Shown: in pieces, positions 9,394-17,825 of the stretch
Layout: each line of letters starts with the position of its first letter
Numbering within the stretch: the stretch's first letter is position 1
Assembly (NCBI GenBank): GCA_016281015.1
Contig: JAEEHS010000007.1
Coordinates: 1-64,000, forward strand
Origin: Bacteroidales bacterium
GTDB lineage: Bacteria > Bacteroidota > Bacteroidia > Bacteroidales > UBA932
Direction of reading: 5' to 3'
Length of the DNA stretch: 64,000 nt
Made by a program: the position numbers and the translations under genes
The notes under the pieces: model-generated
What the model saw: only the letters and a program-made list of their open reading frames with translations
Databases searched by the model: none
Told to the model about the DNA's origin: nothing

Positions 9394-10821
9394 ATGGATT
9401 CTGCATCTGTCCTTTCCTTCTTCAAAGAGATTACAAAGATTCCGAGAGAATCGGGCCATGAAGAGCCGATGACCGCTTATCTCCAGCAGTTTGCCGCCTC
9501 CCGCGGCCTGGAGTGCCGTACAGACAAGACCGGCAATGTCTTGATTGTCAAAGAGGCGGCGCCCGGCAAGGAAAACGTGCCTGCGCTGGTGCTTCAGGCC
9601 CATCAGGATATGGTCTGCGAAAAACATGCGGACTTTAACTTCGACTTTCTGACCCAGGCGATTCCTTATGAAATCGAAGACGGATGGATGATTTCCCGTC
9701 ATACCACCCTCGGGGCAGACGACGGGATCGGTATCGCCGCCTGCCTGGCCCTTCTGGACAGCGAGGTGCCCATGGGCAAGTTGGAGTGCCTGTTCACGAT
9801 TTCTGAAGAAACCGGGATGGACGGCGCCTTTGCCCTGGAAAGCGGTTTCTTTGACGGAAAGACCTTGATCAACCTCGACTCCGAAGACGAAGGACAGCTT
9901 TTTGTCGGCTGTGCCGGCGGCATCGACACGAGCGCCACTTTCGAATGCAAGCGCGAAGCCTTGCGGAAAGGATATAAAGTGTTGAAAATCAAGGTGGCCG
10001 GTGGCATCGGCGGCCATAGCGGCGATGATATCAACAAAGAGCGCGCGAATGCCCTCAAACAGCTTCTGCGCTTCCTCTATACCGAACTCCAGTACGACTA
10101 CCAGCTCATTTCCATTGAAGGCGGAAACAAACCCAACGCCATCTGCCGCGAGGCGGAGGCGCTCATTGCCGTTCCCTCGGACGAAGTCAATGAAATGGTG
10201 GAAGACGCCAAGGCCTTCGATGAGATCCTGAAAGCGGAATTCGCCGCCAGCGATCCCGGTGTCCATATGGATTGTACGGGCGCGACAAGCAGCCTCAAGC
10301 CCATCGAAGAAGGCGATGCCGCCGACATCATCATGACCCTTCTGGGCGTTCCGCACGGCGTAGAAAAAATGTCCGTCGAGATTCCGGGGCTGGTCGAGAC
10401 CTCTTCCAATCTGGCCGCTGTCCATACGGAAGATACTGTTATCAAGGTGGTTACAAGCCAGCGCAGTTCGGTGGTTTCCGAACTGCATGCCCTGGCGGAA
10501 AAAGTGGAGGCCGTCCTGTTCCTCGGCAGTTTCGATGTGGAGCATCATGGGGAGTATCCCGGCTGGAAGCCGAATCTCCAGTCCCGCATCCTGGAACACT
10601 GCGTCGCGTCCTACCGCAAACTCTTCGGCAAGGATCCGGAGGTGAAAGCCATCCATGCCGGACTGGAATGCGGTCTGTTCCTGGAAAAATTCCCGGACCT
10701 GGACATGATTTCCTTCGGACCGACCCTGCGCGGCGTCCATGCACCGGGAGAGAAACTGGAGCTTGCCTCCCTGGACAAGTTCGTGGCCCATCTCAATGAC
10801 GTAGTTACCACCTTCTCATGA
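9394..10821 (+). CDS. pepD: aminoacyl-histidine dipeptidase (cytosolic M20 dipeptidase PepD)
   Basis: PepD is a zinc dipeptidase with broad specificity that includes Xaa-His substrates. The 475-aa product shows the M20 metal ligands in order: QAHQDMVCE (His and Asp), TTLGADDGIG (bridging Asp) and TISEETGMDGA (catalytic Glu plus metal Glu), with a lid domain in the middle. There is no signal peptide, so it is cytoplasmic. The ATG at 9394 was chosen because upstream in-frame starts overlap the dnaA 3' end. The near-consensus box TATATTTA (9355-9362) lies 31 nt upstream. The stop overlaps the rpe start as ATGA. Confidence 0.93.
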   Translation: MDSASVLSFFKEITKIPRESGHEEPMTAYLQQFAASRGLECRTDKTGNVLIVKEAAPGKENVPALVLQAHQDMVCEKHADFNFDFLTQAIPYEIEDGWMISRHTTLGADDGIGIAACLALLDSEVPMGKLECLFTISEETGMDGAFALESGFFDGKTLINLDSEDEGQLFVGCAGGIDTSATFECKREALRKGYKVLKIKVAGGIGGHSGDDINKERANALKQLLRFLYTELQYDYQLISIEGGNKPNAICREAEALIAVPSDEVNEMVEDAKAFDEILKAEFAASDPGVHMDCTGATSSLKPIEEGDAADIIMTLLGVPHGVEKMSVEIPGLVETSSNLAAVHTEDTVIKVVTSQRSSVVSELHALAEKVEAVLFLGSFDVEHHGEYPGWKPNLQSRILEHCVASYRKLFGKDPEVKAIHAGLECGLFLEKFPDLDMISFGPTLRGVHAPGEKLELASLDKFVAHLNDVVTTFS

Positions 10822-11462
10822 TCCAGATCGCCCCATCCATCCTTTCTGCGGACTTCCTTCACCTCTCGGAGGATGTCGATCTGGTTAACCGCCACGCCGA
10901 CCTTTTCCATCTGGACATTATGGACGGAAGTTTCGTCCCCAACATTTCTTTCGGTTTTCCCGTCGTCGAAGCCATCGCCCGGGAAGCCCGCAGGCCCCTG
11001 GATGTCCACTTGATGATCGTCGATCCGGGAAAGTACATCGAGCGCTTTGCCCAAGCGGGGGCCGCGATGATCAGTTTTCATTATGAAGCGGCTCTGGATG
11101 AATCGGATAGCATCATTGATCTCATCCATTCCTTTGGTGTAAAAGCGGGTATTGTCATCAATCCGGACTGCCCGGTGGAGAAGATTTTCCCTTATCTGGA
11201 CAAAGTGGATTTCGTCCTTCTGATGAGCGTCTTTGCCGGTTTCGGCGGACAGAAATTCATTCCGGAGAGTCTGGAACGGATCCGTTCGGTCCGAAAGGAG
11301 CTCGACCGCCGGGGCCGTCGGATACCCATCGAGGTGGACGGCGGCATTTCGCCGGACAACGCCCGCAGCGTCATCGGTGCCGGGGCGGAAATCCTCGTTG
11401 CCGGCAGTTCGGTTTTCAAGGCGGCGGATCCGGCCGCGGCCATCGCTGCGATGCGCCTATAG
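10818..11462 (+). CDS. rpe: ribulose-phosphate 3-epimerase
   Basis: Rpe interconverts D-ribulose 5-phosphate and D-xylulose 5-phosphate in the pentose phosphate pathway. The 214-aa TIM barrel shows SILSADF at the N-terminus, the metal-binding and catalytic motifs HLDIMDGSFVPN and DVHLMI, the MSVFAGFGGQKF loop and EVDGGI near the phosphate site. It overlaps the pepD stop by 4 nt (ATGA), so the two are probably coupled. Its last 6 bp overlap the 3' end of convergent birA. Confidence 0.97.
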   Translation: MIQIAPSILSADFLHLSEDVDLVNRHADLFHLDIMDGSFVPNISFGFPVVEAIAREARRPLDVHLMIVDPGKYIERFAQAGAAMISFHYEAALDESDSIIDLIHSFGVKAGIVINPDCPVEKIFPYLDKVDFVLLMSVFAGFGGQKFIPESLERIRSVRKELDRRGRRIPIEVDGGISPDNARSVIGAGAEILVAGSSVFKAADPAAAIAAMRL

Positions 11463-12185
11463 GATATACCCGATATCCTTGAAGCCATACAGGCGGACGG
11501 CTCCTTCAGATTCCACTTGGAGCCGTCCGTCTTTTTCTACACCCAGAATCGTCCCGGTAAAAATGTTTCCGTTCCCAAGATCGCGGTACGGGCAGGGGAC
11601 ACCCTGCTGGAACAAGCCCTCGCAGAAGTCGGCGTGCAGCGCCTCGAAATCGCGCCCATAGTGGAAGAGAAACACTTCCATCAGGGCCTTCAGCTCCTCT
11701 GCGGGGTCAAATGAACGCCCGGTGTGGCGCTTCATCGAGGTCGGATTGACCAGTTCTACCGGAAAGACGGTCTGGTTCATGTTCAGGCCGATTCCCACGG
11801 CGGAATGGACTTCATCCGGAGTCAGGCGGTTCTCGACGAGGATGCCGCAGATTTTGCGGACGCCGACATAGATGTCGTTCGGCCATTTGATGGTGGCGGG
11901 AATACCGCGCTCACGGAGATAGTCCCTGACCGAGAGGGCTGCGAGTTCGTTCAGCCGGATGAGCGGCACATCGGAAAGGCGCTCTTTCACGCAGACGGTA
12001 AAAGTCAGGTTCTCGCCCGGGGTCGAGAGCCAGCGATTCCCTTTCTGTCCACGGCCAGCCGTCTGGGTGCGGGCTGCCACAACTGACAAATTGTCAAGGT
12101 CCGGCATCGTCCTCAGGACCGCTGCATTCGTGGAATCGACCTCGTCCAGCCAGTGGATGACCACTTTTTCTGCCGCATTTTTCAT
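11457..12185 (-). CDS. birA: biotin--[acetyl-CoA-carboxylase] ligase (catalytic domain only)
   Basis: BirA activates biotin with ATP and attaches it to carrier proteins such as the acetyl-CoA carboxylase BCCP. The 242-aa product has the ligase motif GRGQKGNRW and the KWPNDIYV segment of the active site, then the small C-terminal beta domain. It lacks the N-terminal helix-turn-helix of E. coli BirA, so it is a monofunctional (group I) ligase without repressor activity. It is divergent from rsfS and overlaps rpe at the 3' end. Confidence 0.95.
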   Translation of the reverse strand: MKNAAEKVVIHWLDEVDSTNAAVLRTMPDLDNLSVVAARTQTAGRGQKGNRWLSTPGENLTFTVCVKERLSDVPLIRLNELAALSVRDYLRERGIPATIKWPNDIYVGVRKICGILVENRLTPDEVHSAVGIGLNMNQTVFPVELVNPTSMKRHTGRSFDPAEELKALMEVFLFHYGRDFEALHADFCEGLFQQGVPCPYRDLGNGNIFTGTILGVEKDGRLQVESEGAVRLYGFKDIGYIL

Positions 12186-12201
12186 TGGCGTAGATTTTGA
12201 T

Positions 12202-12209
12202 TATCTTTG
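12202..12209 (+). promoter_or_regulatory. rsfS operon -7 box
   Basis: TATCTTTG lies 27 nt upstream of the rsfS ATG (12237), in the birA/rsfS divergent gap. No well-spaced -33 TTTG is seen. Confidence 0.6.
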
Positions 12210-12214
12210 TACTG

Positions 12215-12222
12215 CAAATTTA
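12215..12222 (-). promoter_or_regulatory. birA -7 box
   Basis: The minus strand reads TAAATTTG, 29 nt before the birA ATG at 12185. It sits 5 bp from the divergent rsfS -7 box. Confidence 0.6.
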
Positions 12223-12236
12223 CGATATTTATCTGT

Positions 12237-12608
12237 ATGATTACACACGACCTCCGGCTGATTGCCGATGCCATTCTGGACAAGAAGGGCGAGAATGTCA
12301 TTTCCCTGGACCTCCGCCAGATCGACGGGGCCGTTACGGACTGGTTCGTCGTCTGTGACGCCTCGAACACGACGCAGGTCGGCGCTGTTGCCGAAAACAT
12401 CGCCGAGAAGATGAAAGAGGAAGGACATACGCTGTACCGCAGCCAGGGCGAAGGCAATAGTTTCTGGATCATCCAGGATTATGGCCATATCGTGGTCCAT
12501 ATCTTCCTGAGGCAGTACCGGGATTTTTACCGGCTGGAAGATCTCTGGGCCGACGTTCCCCGCAAAGAGTACAAGGAGCGCCGGAAGGTCTCTAAAACGC
12601 AAGCATAA
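12237..12608 (+). CDS. rsfS: ribosomal silencing factor RsfS
   Basis: RsfS (Iojap/DUF143 family) binds L14 on the large subunit and blocks subunit joining when nutrients fall. The 123-aa product shows the family core DWFVVCDASNTTQVGAVAENI and GNSFWIIQDYGHIVVHIF. The ATG at 12237 was chosen because it begins the domain and lies 27 nt after a -7 box. The stop codon shares one base with the ftsH start (TAATG), so this is the first gene of the rsfS-ftsH-cdsA-psd run. Confidence 0.95.
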   Translation: MITHDLRLIADAILDKKGENVISLDLRQIDGAVTDWFVVCDASNTTQVGAVAENIAEKMKEEGHTLYRSQGEGNSFWIIQDYGHIVVHIFLRQYRDFYRLEDLWADVPRKEYKERRKVSKTQA

Positions 12609-14566
12609 TGGCTCAGAACAACAACAATAAGCCGAAGAAAGTCTTCAGCTTCACTTTCAATCTCTCCTGGTTATATCTCCTGCTGCTGGTGGGTATCGGG
12701 TATATGCTCTTCAGCAACCGGGGCGCATCGGCTGAAAAAATTGAATGGCAGGAGGTGGAAACCATGATCCAGGGGGGAGACGTGGCCGAGGTCGCCTTTA
12801 TCCGCAACGACTTCAAGGGAGAGGTGAAAGTCCGCCCCGAGCGGCTCGGAAAATACGCCGACAAGTTCCCCGGGGGCGTTGTTCCGCGCCGTGCCCCGCA
12901 TTTCTACTTCCTGGTTTCGAGCAAATTCGACCCGGAGACGACCTTTGCCGCCCTGAACGAGGAACTCGCGCCCGGCGACAAGTTCAAACTGGTCATCCGC
13001 AATGACGACCACCTCTGGTCCGAGATGCTCCAGTGGACCCTGCCCTTTATCATCATGATCCTTTTCTGGGTCTGGATGTTCCGGGGGATGAACCGCGGCA
13101 TGGGCGGCGGCGGTGGCCTCGGAGGCGGGATGAATCCCTTCAACACAGGAAAAGCCACGCCTCGCGAAGCCGGAAAGGACGACGAAAAAGTGACCTTCAA
13201 GGATGTGGCCGGCCTTTACGGAGCCAAGGAAGAAGTGATGGAAATCGTTGATTTCCTGAAGAATCCGAAGAAATATACGGCCCTCGGCGGCAAGATTCCG
13301 AAGGGCGCGCTGCTGGTCGGGCCTCCCGGGACCGGCAAGACCCTGCTGGCCAAGGCTGTGGCAGGGGAGGCGAACGTTCCGTTCTTCTCCATTTCCGGTT
13401 CTGACTTTGTCGAGATGTTTGTCGGTGTGGGTGCCTCCCGCGTCCGCGACCTCTTCCGCCAGGCCAAGGAAAAAGCCCCCTGCATCGTCTTCATTGATGA
13501 AATCGATGCCGTCGGCCGAGCCCGCGCCAAGAACGGCGGCTTCTCGTCCAATGACGAGCGCGAGAACACCTTGAACCAGCTCCTGACGGAAATGGACGGT
13601 TTCGGAACTAATTCCGGCGTCATCGTACTGGCGGCGACCAACCGTTCGGACATCCTGGACAAGGCTTTGATGCGAGCCGGCCGTTTCGACCGTCAGATCC
13701 ATGTTGAACTGCCGGAACTCAAGGAGCGGGAAGAGATCTTCAAAGTCCACCTGCGTGGGGTGAAACTCGGAGAAGATTTCGACGTCAGTTTCATGGCGAA
13801 GCATACCCCTGGATTCTCCGGCGCCGACATCGCCAATGTCTGCAACGAAGCGGCTCTCACCGCCGCCCGCCGTGGACATGATGCCGTCCTGCAAGAGGAC
13901 TTCCTGGAGGCGGTGGACCGCATCATCGGCGGTCTGGAGCGCAAATCCAGCACCATCATGACACCGGCCGAAAAACGGACGACTGCCTACCATGAGGCCG
14001 GTCACGCCCTCGCCGGCTGGCTGCTGCCTTATGCGGACCCTGTCTTCAAGGTCAGCATCATTCCGCGCGGTAACGCCCTGGGCCTGACCTGGCATCTTCC
14101 GGAGGAACGGAAGAACTGGTCCCGGTCCATCCTGCTGGACCAGATGTCGGTGCTGATCGGCGGCCGTGTCGCGGAGGAAATCCTGAACGGAGAGCCTTCT
14201 ACGGGCGCCTTGAATGACCTGGAGCGCATGACCGGCATGGCCTACAGCATGGTCCAGTACTATGGTATGTCGGACAAGGTGGGAACCCTTTCCTTCTATG
14301 ATTCTTCCGGCGCCCGGGGGTACAATCTGGTCAAGCCGTATTCGGAGAAAACGGCCGAACTGATGGACCAGGAAGTGAAGAAAATCGTCGCCGAAGTCCA
14401 TGACCGGACCCGTAAACTCCTGGATGAGCACCACGACGAATTTATGCAGCTGGGTGCACTACTTCTCGAAAAAGAAGTTATCTTTGCGGAAGATATCGAA
14501 CGGATACTCGGGCCGAAAGTGAAACCGGCTGAAGATGACCGCTTTGCAGAGAGTACTGACGAATGA
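12608..14566 (+). CDS. ftsH: ATP-dependent zinc metalloprotease FtsH
   Basis: FtsH is a membrane-anchored hexameric AAA+ protease that degrades damaged membrane proteins and short-lived regulators. The 652-aa product has two membrane helices (about residues 20-36 and 143-158) around a periplasmic domain, then a Gly-rich linker. Walker A GPPGTGKT (238-245), Walker [12 protein letters not shown] and the SRH region precede the zinc site HEAGH (about 463-467). It overlaps rsfS by 1 nt and cdsA by 4 nt. Confidence 0.98.
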   Translation: MAQNNNNKPKKVFSFTFNLSWLYLLLLVGIGYMLFSNRGASAEKIEWQEVETMIQGGDVAEVAFIRNDFKGEVKVRPERLGKYADKFPGGVVPRRAPHFYFLVSSKFDPETTFAALNEELAPGDKFKLVIRNDDHLWSEMLQWTLPFIIMILFWVWMFRGMNRGMGGGGGLGGGMNPFNTGKATPREAGKDDEKVTFKDVAGLYGAKEEVMEIVDFLKNPKKYTALGGKIPKGALLVGPPGTGKTLLAKAVAGEANVPFFSISGSDFVEMFVGVGASRVRDLFRQAKEKAPCIVFIDEIDAVGRARAKNGGFSSNDERENTLNQLLTEMDGFGTNSGVIVLAATNRSDILDKALMRAGRFDRQIHVELPELKEREEIFKVHLRGVKLGEDFDVSFMAKHTPGFSGADIANVCNEAALTAARRGHDAVLQEDFLEAVDRIIGGLERKSSTIMTPAEKRTTAYHEAGHALAGWLLPYADPVFKVSIIPRGNALGLTWHLPEERKNWSRSILLDQMSVLIGGRVAEEILNGEPSTGALNDLERMTGMAYSMVQYYGMSDKVGTLSFYDSSGARGYNLVKPYSEKTAELMDQEVKKIVAEVHDRTRKLLDEHHDEFMQLGALLLEKEVIFAEDIERILGPKVKPAEDDRFAESTDE

Positions 14567-15390
14567 ATAATACCGTAACAAGAACCATATCCGGAATCGG
14601 CTTCCTGGCAGTCGTGCTGGGAGGCCTCCTTGTCAACCAATACCTTTACGCCGCCCTCTTCCTCCTGATGATGGGGACGATGTTGTACGAGTTCTACCGG
14701 ATGACGATGGGACAGGCTTACCGCTATTCCCAGATTCTGGCCATCCTGCTGGGGATCACGGCCTTTTCGCTGGTCTTTTCGGTCTTTGCCTTCAGCCTGG
14801 ACATCCGCTTCCTGTCCATCAATGCCATCCTGCTCCTTGCGATCATGATCACCTCGCTCTTCGCCAAGGACAAGACGGATTTCAAGAGCTATGGATTCAT
14901 CTACACCGGCTTGCTGTACATCGCCGTCCCGCTGACCCTGTCGAATTTCATCATGTTTGACAAGGCGGGGGGCTTCAGCGGTCTGATGATGCTGTCCTTC
15001 TTCTGCATCATCTGGGCCTCTGACGTTGGCGCGTACTGCTTCGGCCTGCTCTTTGGAAAAAACGGGAAGAAACTTTTCCCGACGGTTTCTCCCAAGAAAT
15101 CCTGGGCCGGGTTCTGGGGAGGTCTCCTGCTGGCCCTGGTGACGGGCGGCATCCTGTACTGGACCCACCTGCTGGACTTCCCGCTGCTTCACTGCCTGAT
15201 TCTCGCGGCCATCATGAACGTAACCGGCGTCTTCGGCGACCTCTTCGAATCCCAGTGGAAACGGGTGTGCGACATCAAGGATTCCGGCAACCTGATTCCC
15301 GGTCACGGGGGGATGCTGGACCGCTTTGACAGCGCGCTGTTCGCCATTCCCGCCGGCGTCATCTATCTTGTAATCATTGGACTTCTCTGA
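14563..15390 (+). CDS. cdsA: phosphatidate cytidylyltransferase
   Basis: CdsA makes CDP-diacylglycerol from phosphatidic acid and CTP, the branch point of phospholipid synthesis. The 275-aa product is highly hydrophobic with about 7-8 membrane helices. It carries the CDS signature near the C-terminus (WKRVCDIKDSGNLIPGHGG then LDR). The start ATG overlaps the ftsH stop (ATGA) and psd begins 1 nt after its stop, consistent with co-production of two phospholipid enzymes. Confidence 0.96.
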   Translation: MNNTVTRTISGIGFLAVVLGGLLVNQYLYAALFLLMMGTMLYEFYRMTMGQAYRYSQILAILLGITAFSLVFSVFAFSLDIRFLSINAILLLAIMITSLFAKDKTDFKSYGFIYTGLLYIAVPLTLSNFIMFDKAGGFSGLMMLSFFCIIWASDVGAYCFGLLFGKNGKKLFPTVSPKKSWAGFWGGLLLALVTGGILYWTHLLDFPLLHCLILAAIMNVTGVFGDLFESQWKRVCDIKDSGNLIPGHGGMLDRFDSALFAIPAGVIYLVIIGLL

Positions 15391-15391
15391 T

Positions 15392-16078
15392 ATGAACTGG
15401 ATCAAAATCGATAATGACTCGTATGGAACCATCCTGGGCAGCTGGATTGTCTGTGCCATCCTGATCTGGCTGACGGCCCATTTCATCCACAACCTGTGGA
15501 TTTCCATACCGCTGTCGGCCATCTTCGTGGTGTTTATGGTGTTCATCACCTATTTCTTCCGGGTTCCGAACCGGACGGCGCCGGATGCACAGAATGACCG
15601 GCTGGTCACTTCGGTGGCGGATGGAAAGGTCGTCATCGTGGAGAAGGTCTTCGAGAAAGAATTCCTGCAACGGGAATGTATCCAGGTCTCCGTCTATATG
15701 GACTTTTTTGATGTCCATTGCAATTTCTGGCCCATCAACGGCAAGGTTACCTATTACAAATACCATCCCGGCCGTTATCTGCTGGCCTTCCATCCCAAGT
15801 CTTCCGAGCTGAACGAGCATTCTTCCTCCTGTTTGAAAAACGCCTACGGAGAAGTTTTTTTCAAGCAGATTGCGGGGACTTTTGCCCGTCGGATTGTCTG
15901 TTATTCCGAGCCCGGTAACATGGAAAACCGCGGCGACCAGTGCGGTGTCATCAAGTTTGGCTCCCGGATTGACCTCTTCCTGCCGCTTGACGCCCAGGTA
16001 AAGGTCCAGATAGGGGACAAGGTCCGCGCTGTCGAATCCGTGCTGGCTATTCTGCCGGATCTTCCTTCCGGCGAATGA
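15392..16078 (+). CDS. psd: phosphatidylserine decarboxylase (short, pyruvoyl type)
   Basis: Psd converts phosphatidylserine to phosphatidylethanolamine at the inner membrane. The 228-aa product belongs to the short archaeal/Bacteroidota-type family. It has an N-terminal membrane region, the VYMDFFDVHCNFWPINGKV core, and the self-cleavage site in CGVIKFGSRIDLF, where Gly-Ser is cut to form the pyruvoyl group on the alpha chain. The start at 15392 lies 1 nt after the cdsA stop. Its last 32 bp overlap the 3' end of the convergent nhaC remnant. Confidence 0.94.
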   Translation: MNWIKIDNDSYGTILGSWIVCAILIWLTAHFIHNLWISIPLSAIFVVFMVFITYFFRVPNRTAPDAQNDRLVTSVADGKVVIVEKVFEKEFLQRECIQVSVYMDFFDVHCNFWPINGKVTYYKYHPGRYLLAFHPKSSELNEHSSSCLKNAYGEVFFKQIAGTFARRIVCYSEPGNMENRGDQCGVIKFGSRIDLFLPLDAQVKVQIGDKVRAVESVLAILPDLPSGE

Positions 16079-16547
16079 TCCGCCAGCCGATGAGTCCGAC
16101 CAGAAGGGACATCAGCGGAGAAATCATATTAAACAGGCAGAACGGCGCATAAACCAGCGTCGGCACCGACAGGATCGTAGCCTGGGTCATTCCGCAGCTG
16201 GACCAGGGGAACAGCGGCGAGGTGACCGTGGCGGAATCTTCAATACTGCGGCTCAGAAGGCGGTTTTCATATCCTTCCTCTTCATAGCGCTTCCGGTAGA
16301 TATGGGAGGTCAGCAGGATGGACAGATACTGGTCCGAGACAATGCCGTTTAGCAGTGTTCCCGTCACCACCGTCGAGCCCACCAGACCGCCGCGCGTCCG
16401 CGTCAGGGGCAGCATGAGACGGCTGAGCTCTCCGATCATTCCGCTCTCTCGCATACAGGCGCCGAAGATGGCGATATCCAGCGAAAGCACCCCCACCAGG
16501 ACCAGGATGGGAATCAGGGAAATCAGTATGCGACCGCGGGGAGACAT
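16047..16547 (-). pseudogene. nhaC: internally deleted NhaC-type Na+/H+ antiporter
   Basis: The 166-aa frame matches the last third of NhaC antiporters: GGLVGSTVVTGTLLNGIVSDQYLS, then SRSIEDSATVTSPLFPW and a final membrane helix. Family members usually have about 450-480 residues. The first ~23 residues (MSPRGRILISLIPILVLVGV) look like the first NhaC membrane helix, joined directly to the late GACMRESGM segment. This suggests an in-frame internal deletion of roughly 280-300 codons. A -7 box still precedes it. With most transport helices absent it is unlikely to be a working antiporter. A short stand-alone membrane protein cannot be excluded. Confidence 0.75.
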
Positions 16548-16566
16548 GCGTTCGTTTTATACCGTG

Positions 16567-16574
16567 CAAAGGTA
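16567..16574 (-). promoter_or_regulatory. -7 box of the nhaC remnant
   Basis: The minus strand reads TACCTTTG, 19 nt before the ATG at 16547. Its presence suggests the shortened gene may still be transcribed. Confidence 0.55.
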
Positions 16575-16596
16575 CATAAAATTCCGGAAAAACCAG

Positions 16597-16604
16597 TATA
16601 TTTG
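16597..16604 (+). promoter_or_regulatory. -7 box almost touching the EamA start
   Basis: TATATTTG ends 3 nt before the only plausible ATG (16608). Initiation at the usual distance from a -7 box would give a leaderless transcript. No -33 element is evident. Confidence 0.45.
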
Positions 16605-16607
16605 TAT

Positions 16608-17561
16608 ATGCGTTCTGTCCGTTCCGCCCATAGCGCCATTGAGACCGTCCCCAAGGCGGCCCGGGGCCTCAGAGGTCATCTTTCCATTGCGGCGGCGTAC
16701 ACCATTTTCGGGCTCAACCTGGTATTCTGCAAGGATATCGCGAACTCCGAGACGGTTTCGCCTTATGTTCTGTTCACTTTGAGGGCCCTGGGGGCCAGTG
16801 CACTGTTCTGGCTGCTTTCCCTTGTCTTGCCAAAGGAAAAGGTCGAAAAGGGAGATTATCTGAAGATTGCTGCGGCCTCGCTTGTCGGACTGTTCATCCC
16901 GCAGATGACTTTTCTCATGGCCATCACCATGACTTCTGCCATTGACACGGCCATCATCGGTACCCTGGGCCCCATCTTCACCATGTTCTTCGCCTTCTTC
17001 TTCCTGGGCGAACCCATCACCGGGAAGAAAGCCGGGGGAGTGGCCATGAGTTTTGCCGGGATTCTGTTTCTGATTTTCAATTCGGTCCATGCCGGCGGAG
17101 CGGCAGCCACGTCCCCCTGGGGCGTCGTGCTTCTGCTGGTCAACAGCCTGAGTTTCTCCCTGTATCTCGGACTCTTCCGGCCGCTGATTGCCAAATACAG
17201 CGTCGTGACCTTCATGAAATGGTCCTTTCTGGTCTCCCTGGTGATCTCTCTGCCGATTTCCATCGGGGGCTTTGTCCACACGGACTTTGCGTCCATCCCC
17301 GCGGATGTCCGCTGGGAAATCGGCTACCTGATCTTCTTCGCGACCTTCGTCGCTTATTTCCTGATTCCATACGGCCAGAAGTTCATCCGCCCGACCCTGG
17401 TGAGCATGTATTCTTACCTCCAGCCCATCATCGCCGCCATCGTGAGCATCTGGGCCGGTGTTGATACCCTTTCCTGGCAGAAGCTCCTCGCCTCCGCCCT
17501 CGTTGTCGGCGGAGTCGTCCTCGTCAGCCGCAGCCGAGCGGCAGGTATAATCCGCGGATGA
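16608..17561 (+). CDS. EamA/DMT-family membrane transporter
   Basis: The 317-aa product is a drug/metabolite-transporter superfamily permease with about ten membrane helices in two EamA repeats. The first starts near RGHLSIAAAYTIFGLNLVF and the second near SPWGVVLLLVNSLSFSLYL. The substrate cannot be read from sequence. The start is ATG 16608, 3 nt after a TATATTTG box; a TTG 6 nt upstream is in frame but less likely, and there is no other ATG before the first helix. Two gene remnants flank it (nhaC before, amidohydrolase after). Confidence 0.85.
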   Translation: MRSVRSAHSAIETVPKAARGLRGHLSIAAAYTIFGLNLVFCKDIANSETVSPYVLFTLRALGASALFWLLSLVLPKEKVEKGDYLKIAAASLVGLFIPQMTFLMAITMTSAIDTAIIGTLGPIFTMFFAFFFLGEPITGKKAGGVAMSFAGILFLIFNSVHAGGAAATSPWGVVLLLVNSLSFSLYLGLFRPLIAKYSVVTFMKWSFLVSLVISLPISIGGFVHTDFASIPADVRWEIGYLIFFATFVAYFLIPYGQKFIRPTLVSMYSYLQPIIAAIVSIWAGVDTLSWQKLLASALVVGGVVLVSRSRAAGIIRG

Positions 17562-17601
17562 GACTCAGACGTTTTAATTTTCTCTTCTGACAGTTTTTCG
17601 T

Positions 17602-17609
17602 TATTTTTG
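17602..17609 (+). promoter_or_regulatory. -7 box of the amidohydrolase stub
   Basis: TATTTTTG lies 18 nt before the stub ATG at 17628. It appears to be an intact promoter element left before a truncated gene. Confidence 0.55.
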
Positions 17610-17627
17610 TGAGTTAAAACTTTAACC

Positions 17628-17753
17628 ATGAAAACTTTACTTAAGAACGGAAAGATTTATGACGGGACGGGCGCCGAGCCCTTCGTGGGTGACGTGCTTG
17701 TGGAGGATGAAAGAATCGCGGCCGCCGCCACCTGTGGCGTGAAATGGAAATGA
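17628..17753 (+). pseudogene. N-terminal stub of an amidohydrolase (D-aminoacylase-like)
   Basis: A 41-codon frame begins MKTLLKNGKIYDGTGAEPF and continues to DVLVEDERIAA, the standard first beta sandwich of amidohydrolases such as N-acyl-D-amino-acid deacylases (about 480-550 residues). Homology then stops and the frame ends within 9 codons, with TGA at 17751-17753 inside a hairpin. The metal-binding HxH and everything after it are missing from the window. A -7 box precedes it. It reads as a deletion remnant; a functional short peptide is less likely. Confidence 0.7.
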
Positions 17754-17772
17754 TTATTATTTCCATTTTACG
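17738..17772. repeat. 14-bp hairpin at the end of the amidohydrolase stub
   Basis: CGTGAAATGGAAAT (17738-17751) pairs with ATTTCCATTTTACG (17759-17772) around a 7-nt loop, with one G-T pair. No T-run follows on either strand, so it is not a typical intrinsic terminator. It overlaps the stub's stop codon. Confidence 0.75.
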
Positions 17773-17773
17773 G

Positions 17774-17800
17774 TTTGTGACTAGGACTATCATAGTTTTG
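17774..17800 (+). promoter_or_regulatory. promoter of the TonB-C protein gene
   Basis: TAGTTTTG (17793-17800) lies 25 nt before the ATG at 17826. A TTTG at 17774-17777 is only 15 bp upstream, shorter than the usual 19-20 spacing. Confidence 0.5.
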
Positions 17801-17825
17801 CAATAACACCCAAATCACGATCAAT

